Shown here: positions 1-8,694 of the stretch, in pieces
How positions within the stretch are numbered: position 1 is the first letter of the stretch
How the letters are laid out: every line of letters starts with the position of its first letter
Source of the DNA: Sideroxydans sp. CL21
GTDB lineage: Bacteria > Pseudomonadota > Gammaproteobacteria > Burkholderiales > Gallionellaceae
Assembly: GCF_902459525.1 (NCBI RefSeq)
Contig: NZ_LR699166.1
Location: 1,686,501 to 1,750,500 of the forward strand
Reading direction: 5' to 3'
Length of the DNA: 64,000 bases
Position numbers and translations under genes: made by a program
Notes under the pieces: generated by a model
Databases searched by the model: none
The model's input: the letters and a program-made list of their open reading frames with translations, nothing else
Told to the model about the DNA's origin: nothing

Positions 1-2
1 TT

Positions 3-74
3 GGCCTGATCTGGGTCAAGTGCTTCTTCTGGCCGGCTCCGCCCGGTTCGCCGCAAGAACTTTGGTCATCATGA
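3..74 (+). CDS. C-terminal fragment of an unidentified upstream gene
   Basis: The frame beginning at base 3 is open from the window edge to a TGA at 72-74 and encodes 23 residues rich in W, F and P, which would suit the end of a membrane protein of the EPS locus. A second frame (base 2) is open to a TAA at 167-169 and has an ATG at 71 overlapping the TGA in an ATGA junction, but it would encode only about 32 residues. Neither product can be identified from what is present, and the choice of frame is uncertain. Confidence 0.3.
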   Translation, partial: GLIWVKCFFWPAPPGSPQELWSS

Positions 75-408
75 TTGATGCCATGAGCGAAGAAATTGAA
101 CGCGAAAATCACGACAAATTTCACGTGTTGCGCTGGAACGTGATCTTAGTCAGCATTTCTTTAATATAACTGTAATAGATTCCTCCGTATTGTCTGACGT
201 GCTTGAAACGAACTGACAGTAACGCGGCAAATGGGTTTTCACCAGTAACCGTGTACGTGATGGGTAATTTATAGGCCGTCGCCAAACTTCCCCTTGGTAC
301 AATGGACAAATTTATGGATTCAGTTTAGCCTCCAAAATTGTGTGCGAATAATTCCTAAGTGGACTAAAGCGTTATTTTTCTGAAAAACTTGAAATTGGAG
401 CCGACATA
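75..408. other. Non-coding stretch before the sxtJ-like gene
   Basis: This 334-base stretch is AT-rich with short, biased open frames only. It must hold the promoter and ribosome-binding region of the gene at 409, but no clear -35/-10 pair stands out. No repeat or RNA gene was recognised. Confidence 0.4.
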
Positions 409-828
409 ATGGCACACGAAAATCTAAATAGAGATCAGCATATAGAGACTTCGTCCGACAGATCGTTTGGCTTAGTGTTTGCAGGCATGTTTTGCTTGAT
501 TGGTGGCTTGCCGCTGCTCCACGGTGGAGCGGTGCGTTGGTGGGCAGTTGGTTTGGCGGCAATATTCGCTCTCATTGCCTTGGTGAGACCGGCAATGCTT
601 TCAGGGCTTAACCGGCTTTGGTCAAAACTTGGTGTTTTGATGGGCAAAGTGATCAGCCCGATTGCTTTGGGTATCCTTTTTTATGCAGTCATCACTCCGC
701 TCGGCGCAGTGATGAGATTCAGAGGAAAGGACTCGCTACGCTTAAAGTTCGATCCCGAAGCAAATTCATACTGGATTCCGCGCGATCCGCCTGGGCCATC
801 GCCTGACTCAATGACACAGCAATTCTAG
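409..828 (+). CDS. SxtJ-like membrane protein
   Basis: The 139-residue protein has a polar N-terminus (about 1-18), three hydrophobic segments (about 20-38, 43-62 and 78-100) and a polar, proline-rich tail. Its size, topology and position directly before a DUF5989 gene and an O-carbamoyltransferase match the SxtJ family, known from saxitoxin clusters and many polysaccharide clusters. SxtJ has no established biochemical activity. It is inferred to be an inner-membrane partner of the carbamoyltransferase. The family assignment rests on neighbourhood and hydropathy more than on diagnostic residues. Confidence 0.75.
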   Translation: MAHENLNRDQHIETSSDRSFGLVFAGMFCLIGGLPLLHGGAVRWWAVGLAAIFALIALVRPAMLSGLNRLWSKLGVLMGKVISPIALGILFYAVITPLGAVMRFRGKDSLRLKFDPEANSYWIPRDPPGPSPDSMTQQF

Positions 829-837
829 GAAATAATT

Positions 838-987
838 ATGGAAATTATTAAAGAACTTTGGGCCTTCTTGCGCACCAGAAAAAAATTCTGGCTGTGGCCC
901 ATTATGGTAATGATGCTCTTCTTGGGTGTGCTTATTGTCCTGGCACAGGGCTCTGCAATTGCGCCCTTCATTTATACATTGTTTTAA
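838..987 (+). CDS. DUF5989-like (SxtK-type) single-span micro-protein
   Basis: A 49-residue ORF starts with ATG nine bases after the stop of the preceding gene. The product has a basic amphipathic start (MEIIKELWAFLRTRKKFW) followed by one hydrophobic span of about 25 residues. Such proteins lie between SxtJ-like and carbamoyltransferase genes in many bacterial glycan clusters; the family is annotated as DUF5989. Its function is unknown. Its stop lies 11 bases before the carbamoyltransferase start, so translation of the three genes is probably coupled. A single-span anchor or subunit role is an inference. Confidence 0.75.
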   Translation: MEIIKELWAFLRTRKKFWLWPIMVMMLFLGVLIVLAQGSAIAPFIYTLF

Positions 988-998
988 AGGGGAACTCC

Positions 999-2828
999 TT
1001 GCGCATTCTCGGTATCTCGGCGCTCTATCATGACAGCGCTGCGGCGTTGATTGAGGACGGATTTATTGTTGCTGCGGCTCAGGAAGAACGTTTCACACGT
1101 AAGAAGCATGATTCCCGGTTTCCTGTGAATGCGGTTCGCTACTGTTTGTCCGAAGGCGGTATCGGGTTGGGTGATGTAGACCACGTCGTGTTCTACGACA
1201 AACCATTCCTGAAATTTGAGCGCTTACTTGAGACTTACCTGGCATTTGCACCACGCGGGATCAAGTCATTTTCGATGTCAATTCCACTTTGGCTGCGCGA
1301 GAAGCTCTTTCTTAAGAATCTTCTGCGCAAGGAGTTTCACAAAATTGACAGCGACGCCAAGTGGAATGGACAGTTATTGTTTAGTGAACATCATCTCAGC
1401 CATGCAGCAAGCGCTTTTTTTCCTTCTCCCTTCGAAGAGGCTGTAGTCCTGACGATGGACGGTGTCGGCGAATGGGCAACAACCTCTGTCGCGATTGGAA
1501 AAGGAAACAATCTTCAAGTAATCAAGGAAATTCATTTTCCTCATTCGCTGGGCCTTTTGTATTCTGCCTTGACTTACTACACGGGGTTCAAGGTTAACTC
1601 CGGCGAGTACAAAGTAATGGGACTCGCACCTTATGGTGAGCCGAAATACGCAGAATTAATTTTCAAACATCTGATTGATGTCAAACCGGACGGATCGTTC
1701 AGATTGGACATGTCTTACTTCGATTATTGCGCCGGACTGACTATGACCAATGGAAAGTTTGATGAACTTTTCGGCGGTCCCCCGCGCAAATCGGATCAAA
1801 TGTTGACACAACGGCATATGGACTTGGCAGCTTCAATTCAAGCCGTAACGGAGGAAGTAGTATTGCGGCTTACACGCGCACTACGGGCTGAAACCGGAAT
1901 CAAGAATTTGTGCATGGCGGGTGGTGTTGCACTCAATTGCGTCGCCAATGGCAAGGTATTGCGCGACGGTCGCTTCGAAAACATTTATGTCCAGCCTGCG
2001 TCAGGCGACGCAGGAGGCGCACTTGGGGCCGCTCTAGCTGGCAACTACTTGCAGCTCGGACAAAAACGACAAGTGAGCGGTGATGCCATGCGTGGTTCCT
2101 ACCTGGGGCCGGCGTTCCCCCAGATTGAGATTGAAACACGCCTGAAAAACTGCGGAGCAAAGTTCAAGACGCTCGAAGACTCGGAGTTGATCAATAAGAG
2201 CGCGGATGATCTGGCGCAAGGAAAAGCATTGGGGTGGTTTCAGGGCAGAATGGAATTTGGCCCGCGCGCTCTGGGAAATAGATCGATCCTTGGCGATCCT
2301 CGCTCCCCGACCATGCAAAAGACGCTCAATCTCAAAGTCAAATACCGCGAATCATTCCGACCCTTTGCGCCTTCAATTTTGGGAGAGCGCGTGAGTGAAT
2401 GGTTCGAACTTGAAGGCAAAAGCCCATATATGCTTCTGGTGGCTGATGTGGTGAAATCGCGGCGTCGTGAAATGACGGTGGAAGAAAATCAACTTTTCGG
2501 TATCGACAAGCTGAATGTGCCCAGGTCTGACATTCCAGCCGTTACGCACGTTGATTACTCGGCACGCATTCAGACAGTGCATGAAGACACCAACCCACGC
2601 TATCACGCTTTACTGTCGGCATTTGAGCGTAAAACAGGTTGTCCGCTTCTGGTGAATACCAGTTTCAACGTGCGCGGTGAGCCCATCGTTGGTTCACCGG
2701 AAGATGCGTTTCGCTGCTTTATGGGTACTGACTTAGACGTCCTGGCAGTTGGCAATTGTTACTTGAATAAGGAAGATCAGGATCCTGCGCTCAAGCAAAA
2801 TTACGAGACTGCCTTTGAACTGGATTAA
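999..2828 (+). CDS. O-carbamoyltransferase (NodU/TobZ/SxtI type)
   Basis: The 609-residue protein is expected to transfer a carbamoyl group from carbamoyl phosphate to a hydroxyl of a sugar or secondary metabolite through a carbamoyl-adenylate. The N-terminal Kae1-like domain begins with MRILGISALYHDSAAAL and carries the HHLSHAASAFF metal-binding histidines and an LTMDGVGEW nucleotide motif. The C-terminal YrdC-like part has FGPRALGNRSIL and NTSFNVRGEP. The TTG at 999 is preferred because the family signature begins there and AAAGGGGA lies just upstream; the frame extends to 858 without homology and overlaps the previous gene. It forms an apparent operon with the SxtJ-like and DUF5989 genes. 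The acceptor is unknown, probably an EPS sugar. Confidence 0.93.
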   Translation: MRILGISALYHDSAAALIEDGFIVAAAQEERFTRKKHDSRFPVNAVRYCLSEGGIGLGDVDHVVFYDKPFLKFERLLETYLAFAPRGIKSFSMSIPLWLREKLFLKNLLRKEFHKIDSDAKWNGQLLFSEHHLSHAASAFFPSPFEEAVVLTMDGVGEWATTSVAIGKGNNLQVIKEIHFPHSLGLLYSALTYYTGFKVNSGEYKVMGLAPYGEPKYAELIFKHLIDVKPDGSFRLDMSYFDYCAGLTMTNGKFDELFGGPPRKSDQMLTQRHMDLAASIQAVTEEVVLRLTRALRAETGIKNLCMAGGVALNCVANGKVLRDGRFENIYVQPASGDAGGALGAALAGNYLQLGQKRQVSGDAMRGSYLGPAFPQIEIETRLKNCGAKFKTLEDSELINKSADDLAQGKALGWFQGRMEFGPRALGNRSILGDPRSPTMQKTLNLKVKYRESFRPFAPSILGERVSEWFELEGKSPYMLLVADVVKSRRREMTVEENQLFGIDKLNVPRSDIPAVTHVDYSARIQTVHEDTNPRYHALLSAFERKTGCPLLVNTSFNVRGEPIVGSPEDAFRCFMGTDLDVLAVGNCYLNKEDQDPALKQNYETAFELD

Positions 2829-2846
2829 TACTTTATTTAGTGACCA

Positions 2847-4004
2847 ATGACCGCCAAATCATCCCCAGCGCGCAGACTTCTTCAAGTTCTCTTGCTCTTT
2901 GTCATTGTAGCGGTGCCTGTAGAAATCATGAGCTACATAGCGGGGGAAATTCTCGCAGACAAGGCATTGCTTTACGCCCCTTCGCGAGTAGAAAACTACG
3001 CAAGTTATTTGAAGAACCGCGACCCTGTTCTTGGTTGGCCAAGTCCAACCAGTTTTGGGCACGAAGAGTACGATCGTTCCGGTTCACGGGTCGTTCCTGC
3101 ATTTCCTGACCCATCACTTCCTAGTTGCGTCGCAGTTTTTGGAGACTCGTTTACTTGGGGCGATGAAGTTACTCCCGAACAAGCCTATGGCAATGTGCTT
3201 TCACGGTTGATGGGATGTCGCGTTGCCAATTATGGTGTGGGTGGATATGGCACGGATCAGGCATACCTGCGTTATAAAGAAGTAATCAAAGATAAATCTC
3301 CGATAGTCATTTTGGGGCATTTCTCCGACAACATTACCCGGAACATTAATCAAGAGCGAGGCTTTCTTACAAATCAACCCATTGGGCTAAAGCCGCGATT
3401 CGTGTTGGAATCAAATGAGTTGAGACTGATTCCACTGCCGATACTGACTGAAGAAGAGCACCTCAGCCTTCGTTCGCATGCACAAGAGCTTTTGCCTTAC
3501 GACTATTTCGCGCCGGGCGGTCCGTCAGGGATTCACAGTCTCAAGTTTCCTTTCACTCTGTCACTGCTCGGCACAATCCGACATTATCGCCTCATTGCTA
3601 GAATCGAGGGCTACCCCAGCTATTCGCCATTCTATGATCCGGCCCATACATCCCATGCTTTGCAACTTACCGATGCAATTATCGAAGCATTCGTAAGTGA
3701 AGCGCACAAGCGCAACCAAAAGGCTATGGTTTTGTTGATTCCGGATGTGAAAGATATACTTTGGCTTCGCGATCACGGAAACTTGCCGTATGAAGAGCTC
3801 GCCAACCGATTGAAAAATGCAGGGGTGGTTGTCCCCGAAGTGGCAGAGGAGTTTAATAAATACCTCGGAGATCGCGATCCATGTGATATTTACACTCGTT
3901 GCAAAAATGGGCAAGGTGGGCATTTAAATCCAGATGGTTACAAGAAGCTTGCTGAAATTGTTTTTGCCAAGTTAAAGAGTGTCGGATGGGTTCAAGCAAA
4001 TTGA
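2847..4004 (+). CDS. SGNH/GDSL-type hydrolase, membrane-anchored
   Basis: The 385-residue protein has one N-terminal hydrophobic segment (about 10-30), then an SGNH fold. Block I is AVFGDSFTWGDE with the nucleophile serine, the block II region is YGVGGYGTDQAY, and the C-terminal GGHLNPDGYKKLAE carries the catalytic Asp/His pair. Such proteins act as esterases, acetylhydrolases or O-acyltransferases on glycans. The N-terminal anchor and the EPS context suggest deacylation or acylation of the polysaccharide in the periplasm. It starts 18 bases after the carbamoyltransferase stop, so it is probably the fourth gene of that operon. The substrate cannot be read from the sequence. Confidence 0.85.
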   Translation: MTAKSSPARRLLQVLLLFVIVAVPVEIMSYIAGEILADKALLYAPSRVENYASYLKNRDPVLGWPSPTSFGHEEYDRSGSRVVPAFPDPSLPSCVAVFGDSFTWGDEVTPEQAYGNVLSRLMGCRVANYGVGGYGTDQAYLRYKEVIKDKSPIVILGHFSDNITRNINQERGFLTNQPIGLKPRFVLESNELRLIPLPILTEEEHLSLRSHAQELLPYDYFAPGGPSGIHSLKFPFTLSLLGTIRHYRLIARIEGYPSYSPFYDPAHTSHALQLTDAIIEAFVSEAHKRNQKAMVLLIPDVKDILWLRDHGNLPYEELANRLKNAGVVVPEVAEEFNKYLGDRDPCDIYTRCKNGQGGHLNPDGYKKLAEIVFAKLKSVGWVQAN

Positions 4005-4062
4005 AAAGAGCTATCTATCAATACGTAAAAGCTATGTGAGCAGGATCAATAGCTGACGTTTT

Positions 4063-5088
4063 TTACACTGGAAATAAACCGCTCATGCGGAACGCAAGAA
4101 TGGCAGGCATCAGCTTTCCATTTGAATCAAAAACTCGCCTGGCATCCATGTTGTAGCGACGAAGCTGGAATCGGTCTCCGTTTTTTCCGTTATTTCCCCA
4201 TGTGGTGGTTACCGCCCGCAGGTAGCCGGCTCTTGCTACGGCTTCGCCAGTACGGATGTCCGAATTGCCATTCGGGTAGCAAAATGACTCAATACGTTGA
4301 CCAAGATGCGATTGCAGAATACGTCTGGAATCTGCAAGCTCGTACATCAGTGTTTCATCGTCACATTCAGGCATCAGGCAGTGCGTCATGCTGTGTGAGC
4401 CTATTTCGTGCCCATCCCGGACCAGTTCCGCAATTTCACTGAATGTCATGAGCCTTGCAAACGCTGGAACCTGAGCCGTGCCTGACGCGACTACGAGTCT
4501 TTCAATCAAACCCAATCTTGTTTGGAGGGGTAGTTTCTTCGATGCTTCAATGATGCTACCTACCAGTCCATCATCGCGGCTTGCCGAAAGTCCCGCGCTG
4601 TCCAGAATCCGGGTCAATTTTTCTCGACCACCATCTGCCTGATTGAGCAGTGCAAGGATTGCAAAACCGAGTCGGTCATGCCACAGCGGTTCCTGCTGTT
4701 CGACTGCTTCAACGGGAACGAAGAATGATGCTTTTACCTGATGTTTTGCCAGTAATGGACGTGCGTTGAAGTAGTTGTCATGCTGTGCGTCATCGAATGT
4801 GATTGCGAGGAGCGGGCGCGTTGTGATTTCGCCGCCCAGGTAACGTTCGTGCTGTGTTGCGAGCGTGCCACAATCGAAATGTTCGGCAAAGTATGCCAAT
4901 AACGCATCGAGTTCTTCGGGCGTTATGCAAAGGCCGGGGAGTGGGTAGACTTGGCGTTCAGCTTCAGTCAGCACTCTGTGAAAGGTTGCAATAGAGAGGC
5001 GTCCACGACCGCTGCGAGCCGGTGAAGTGAGTCCCGTTAGTGAAAGTAACTGGGCGATGTTATTGCGAAGAAGCTTTTTTATACTCAT
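4063..5088 (-). CDS. Polysaccharide deacetylase family protein (NodB fold)
   Basis: The 341-residue protein has the NodB homology signatures: LLAITFDDAQHDNY (motif 1, catalytic/metal aspartates), GSHSMTHCLMPECDDE (motif 2, the H-x3-H zinc ligands) and FCYPNGNSD (motif 3). The family removes N- or O-acetyl groups from polysaccharides. No obvious cleavable signal peptide is seen. It is transcribed towards the SGNH gene and away from the asparagine-synthase-like gene. Deacetylases of this group are common in EPS loci associated with PEP-CTERM systems. The ATG at 5088 is the only good start. Confidence 0.88.
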   Translation of the reverse strand: MSIKKLLRNNIAQLLSLTGLTSPARSGRGRLSIATFHRVLTEAERQVYPLPGLCITPEELDALLAYFAEHFDCGTLATQHERYLGGEITTRPLLAITFDDAQHDNYFNARPLLAKHQVKASFFVPVEAVEQQEPLWHDRLGFAILALLNQADGGREKLTRILDSAGLSASRDDGLVGSIIEASKKLPLQTRLGLIERLVVASGTAQVPAFARLMTFSEIAELVRDGHEIGSHSMTHCLMPECDDETLMYELADSRRILQSHLGQRIESFCYPNGNSDIRTGEAVARAGYLRAVTTTWGNNGKNGDRFQLRRYNMDARRVFDSNGKLMPAILAFRMSGLFPV

Positions 5089-5326
5089 AAGTTGAAAGAA
5101 ATTTGTAAAAATGCATGTGTACTAAGAATTTCACCCTTAGTTTAACAGAGGCAAGCTTTAACGCATGCAACGCTTGACGGCAAAACGCAGGATGAGTTCT
5201 ACTTCGACAATCTGCCCGTAATGCAAAAAGCTGCGCAGGCAACTATCCGTAAGATTTCCATTTTAGCAATGGAGAATACTGCCCGATCTGGCGGGGCTGC
5301 ACCGCTGACAGATAAATGAGGAATGC

Positions 5327-7183
5327 ATGATGAATGGTTTTGAAGTTTTTAGCAGTGGCACCGACGGGGCAGGTGTTGACCCTGCACGTATCGTTCCCGC
5401 TACCTGCAAGGCAGCTTATGAATACAGCCCTATCGGACAAGGAGAAAGTATTCTCATCTGGGGACGCGCCAATGGAGATATTCACTTCATCGCTAGAGGG
5501 AAAAACTCGTACCTTGTACTTTCCGGCTATCTTGTCGGAGCCAAGTCCAGACAAGCTTTTAACAATCAGAGCGATGCTGCAGAGTGGTGTCTTGCCCAGA
5601 TTGACGGGAAGGAATCGTTCGAGGCGTTGGCGGAATGGCTATCAGAACTTCATGGCTCATTTGGATTTTATTATCGCAACGACCAACGTGACGTTACCTA
5701 TTGTATTGCGGATCGCATGGCTTCGCGCCCGCTCTGGAGAAAGTGGCACAATTCCGGATGGCTTGTTTCTTCGCATCCCACGGCCATTGCACTTTCTTTG
5801 CCGTCCCCCAAATTGGATGCGGGTTTCGTTGCATCATTCCTTCTCTATGGCGGTCCGGTGGATCCTGGCAAGAATCTATTTCTAGGAGTCGAAGGCACTC
5901 CGGCTGGAACGATTGTCAGATTGGATGCTCAAGGAAATCACAATGAATATCGCTGGTATAGTTTTCATCACCGGCCTGACAATGAATTATCCTTGACTGA
6001 CTGGGTAAACCTGACATCAGAACGTTTGTTGTCTGCCGCAACCAGATTGGTCCAGAGTGGTGAAAACCTGGCAGTCTTCTTCAGCGGCGGGACCGACTCC
6101 AGGCTTGCTGCCGCGGCGCTGAAGGCGGCTGGTGGGGATCCATTATTGGTAACTCTGGGGGATGGCGAAAACCTCGAAGTTAAAGTGGCACGAAAGACGG
6201 CAAAAGCGCTTGGTCTTCGACACAAGGTTATCTGGCGCGACAACCTGTGGTATTTGAGATCGTTGGAAAATGCCGTGTACGAGACCGGCGGAAACTATGT
6301 CTGGATTCACGGCCACTTTTCTGAGGCTGCAGCCAGCGTCAATGAGGAGTACGGCGCGACGAGTTTTATCCTCGGCGATCTATGTGAAGCCTTTAGCAAA
6401 CTGTGTTGTTCGGTGGATCAGGCCGGCAAGGAAAGATGTTTACCAGAAGAATTTGTGAGTGTATTTGATCTACTTAGGCTGCCTCTTTATCGACCTGCAA
6501 ACAGGGAAGCGACCCTGTCTTTGCTGAATGCGAAAATTCGCGCAGAAGTTGAAACTTCAATCGAGCACGAAATCACGGATTATTATGGGAAGGTTTTCGA
6601 TGCCTCCAAAGATCCGCTTATTTTAGGGGATCAATGTTTGCGCTGGAATTCCGTGCAGACCATTCCAACTTTCTTCATGTTCTTGGACCTGCGTAGCAGC
6701 GTACCGGAAAGAAACATGATGTTCGATGCCAATGTTCATGAAGTGCTTGAAATGCTTCCATCGCGTTTTCGCAATGAAAAGAATCTTGGTGCGCTTTTGA
6801 TACATAAACTGCATCCCCGCGCGGCATGGGTGATGAATTCCAACAGCATGCTACCGATGTGCTGGCCACCTGCAGCACATAAACTGACACGACGTATCAA
6901 ACCCATTCTGGGCAAAGTACGACGCTTTATATTTGGCAACACCTACCGAACAACAGGTTCGTGGCCCAAGCATTCAATACTGTATGCAACCGATCCTGAA
7001 TGGAGACGCAGCTTCGAGAATATTCTGAATCAAGCTGATTTATTCGATCCCGAAATCTTTGATAGAGACGCTATTCGGCAATGTTGGCAGGAATTCTTAC
7101 TTGGGAAAGACGATCGCGTTGGAGATGTCGAAAAACTGGTGCAGTTAGGTATATTGAGCCGGATGCTCAAGGCTGGAAATTGA
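5327..7183 (+). CDS. Asparagine-synthase-like amidoligase lacking the glutaminase Cys
   Basis: The 618-residue protein has an N-terminal Ntn/GATase-II-like region and a C-terminal asparagine synthase domain with the ATP pyrophosphatase loop VFFSGGTDSRLAAAAL (about residues 249-264). Active glutamine-dependent enzymes expose Cys2 after Met removal; here the protein begins MMNGFEVF and has no N-terminal cysteine. It therefore cannot hydrolyse glutamine in the usual way. It probably uses ammonia or another amine, or has become a beta-lactam-synthetase-like ligase. Such paralogues are common in EPS clusters, where amidation of uronic acids is suspected. GAGGAA precedes the ATG at 5327; the ATG at 5330 is an alternative. 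Confidence 0.85.
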   Translation: MMNGFEVFSSGTDGAGVDPARIVPATCKAAYEYSPIGQGESILIWGRANGDIHFIARGKNSYLVLSGYLVGAKSRQAFNNQSDAAEWCLAQIDGKESFEALAEWLSELHGSFGFYYRNDQRDVTYCIADRMASRPLWRKWHNSGWLVSSHPTAIALSLPSPKLDAGFVASFLLYGGPVDPGKNLFLGVEGTPAGTIVRLDAQGNHNEYRWYSFHHRPDNELSLTDWVNLTSERLLSAATRLVQSGENLAVFFSGGTDSRLAAAALKAAGGDPLLVTLGDGENLEVKVARKTAKALGLRHKVIWRDNLWYLRSLENAVYETGGNYVWIHGHFSEAAASVNEEYGATSFILGDLCEAFSKLCCSVDQAGKERCLPEEFVSVFDLLRLPLYRPANREATLSLLNAKIRAEVETSIEHEITDYYGKVFDASKDPLILGDQCLRWNSVQTIPTFFMFLDLRSSVPERNMMFDANVHEVLEMLPSRFRNEKNLGALLIHKLHPRAAWVMNSNSMLPMCWPPAAHKLTRRIKPILGKVRRFIFGNTYRTTGSWPKHSILYATDPEWRRSFENILNQADLFDPEIFDRDAIRQCWQEFLLGKDDRVGDVEKLVQLGILSRMLKAGN

Positions 7184-7200
7184 ATATTGCGGCAGCATAA

Positions 7201-8412
7201 TCATGAATACTGCTGGCTGGATGCACGAAAGAGTTCTGCAAGTTTGGCAGCTTCAGTATCGATAGAGTGACGTTCCACGACACGATGAAATCCAGAATCT
7301 CCCATTTTTTTCAATTCGTCGGGGGATTTCGACAGGCAATCTTCCAGAGCTGCCGCTAGTTCGTTAACCGAACCGGCAGGGAATAGCCATCCGTTTTCAC
7401 CTTGAATGACCAGTTCTGGAATTCCACCGACATAGGTAGCCAATACGGGCCGACGCAAAGCAAAGGCTTCCATGATGACCACAGGCAATCCTTCGGTAAA
7501 ACTGGGCAAAACCAGGCTACGCGCCGCCAGAATTTCTTCGCGAACCTGATTGCTGCTGAGCCAGCCTGTAATTCGAATTTGTTTGGTTAGCCCATATTGC
7601 GCGATCAAATCCTCAATTTCAGATCGCATCTCGCCATCGCCTGCAAGAACCAATTCGAACTCGATACCTTTCTGCATCAATTGATAGGCTGCTTCAACCA
7701 ACAGTAACTGGGCCTTTTCCTTGCTCAGACGACCCACGCAAACAAGACGCGGAATTGCAGCAGGCGGCACGGAGTCGATGCCGTGAAACGCTGTTTCCAA
7801 CCCGCAATGAACTACTTTTATCTTTGACCAGTGTTTGTGCTCAACCCTGCGATAAAGCTGGCTACGTCCAAACGAACTGATTGCGACCACAAATGCAGCA
7901 CGGTGTACCTTTTCGGCTGTTCCCCCAAAAAGCAACTCGTCCTGACCATGCACCGTGAAACTATATTGTGGTCCACCCAAGGCATGCGCCAGCATGACAA
8001 CTTCTGCCGAGTTGGTTCCAAAATGGGCATGCATATGCGTGGCACCGAAAGACTTCAACCAGGGCAATATGCAACATGCTTCAGCAAGATATGCCAAGTG
8101 ATACGGCACGGAACGTTGTGCGCCGCGTCCCATGCGAACTGCCAAGGCGAATGCAGTAAAGAAACGCCTGGGTGTCATCAACAGGGTTCGCAATACCGCC
8201 AGCAAGAGGGAAATGGTTTGGTTTTGCAGAATATAGCGAGTTTTCAGGCGCTCTTGCTGATCTGTTTCGTCTACCAATGTGGCATCCCAGCCATTTATGG
8301 AAATTCGCAGAATTTCAAAGTCCTGACGTTCCAGCGCCAGAATTTCTCTTCTGATGAAACTGTGACTGACCATTGGATACCGGTTGATCACATAGGCAAT
8401 TCGCGTAGCCAT
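7201..8412 (-). CDS. Glycosyltransferase family 4 (GT-B)
   Basis: The 403-residue protein is a GT4-type transferase. The N-terminal acceptor-side Rossmann domain contains YVINRYPMVSHSFIRREI and HMHAHFGTNSAEV. The C-terminal nucleotide-sugar domain begins near LVCVGRLSKEKAQ and carries the EX7E region LPSFTEGLPVVIMEAFA. It resembles the WcaL/colanic-acid group. It is a cytoplasmic or peripheral enzyme adding a sugar to a lipid-linked EPS repeat unit. It is convergent with the asparagine-synthase-like gene, the two stops being only 17 bases apart. Confidence 0.9.
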   Translation of the reverse strand: MATRIAYVINRYPMVSHSFIRREILALERQDFEILRISINGWDATLVDETDQQERLKTRYILQNQTISLLLAVLRTLLMTPRRFFTAFALAVRMGRGAQRSVPYHLAYLAEACCILPWLKSFGATHMHAHFGTNSAEVVMLAHALGGPQYSFTVHGQDELLFGGTAEKVHRAAFVVAISSFGRSQLYRRVEHKHWSKIKVVHCGLETAFHGIDSVPPAAIPRLVCVGRLSKEKAQLLLVEAAYQLMQKGIEFELVLAGDGEMRSEIEDLIAQYGLTKQIRITGWLSSNQVREEILAARSLVLPSFTEGLPVVIMEAFALRRPVLATYVGGIPELVIQGENGWLFPAGSVNELAAALEDCLSKSPDELKKMGDSGFHRVVERHSIDTEAAKLAELFRASSQQYS

Positions 8413-8694
8413 ATTTAGATTAGTAGGTTTGGACAGCTATGGATTATGCCGCAGATTGTTGCCAGTTGGCACAAGGTTGGATAGCAGAATAGCGGATATC
8501 TTGTGAGCAAGTGGCTGATGATGCCTTATTTGCCAGCGCGGCTCACCAATTTAGAAATAGTTTTATGTTAAGATATTTGAAATAGTATCAATCTAATATC
8601 TAATTTGTTCAACGAATCCGGATTCGTCAATACGACTCCTGCTCAGTGTGGAGTGGCTGTTCGGCGTTTCCTTAAGAATTATTTTGGAAAAGAT

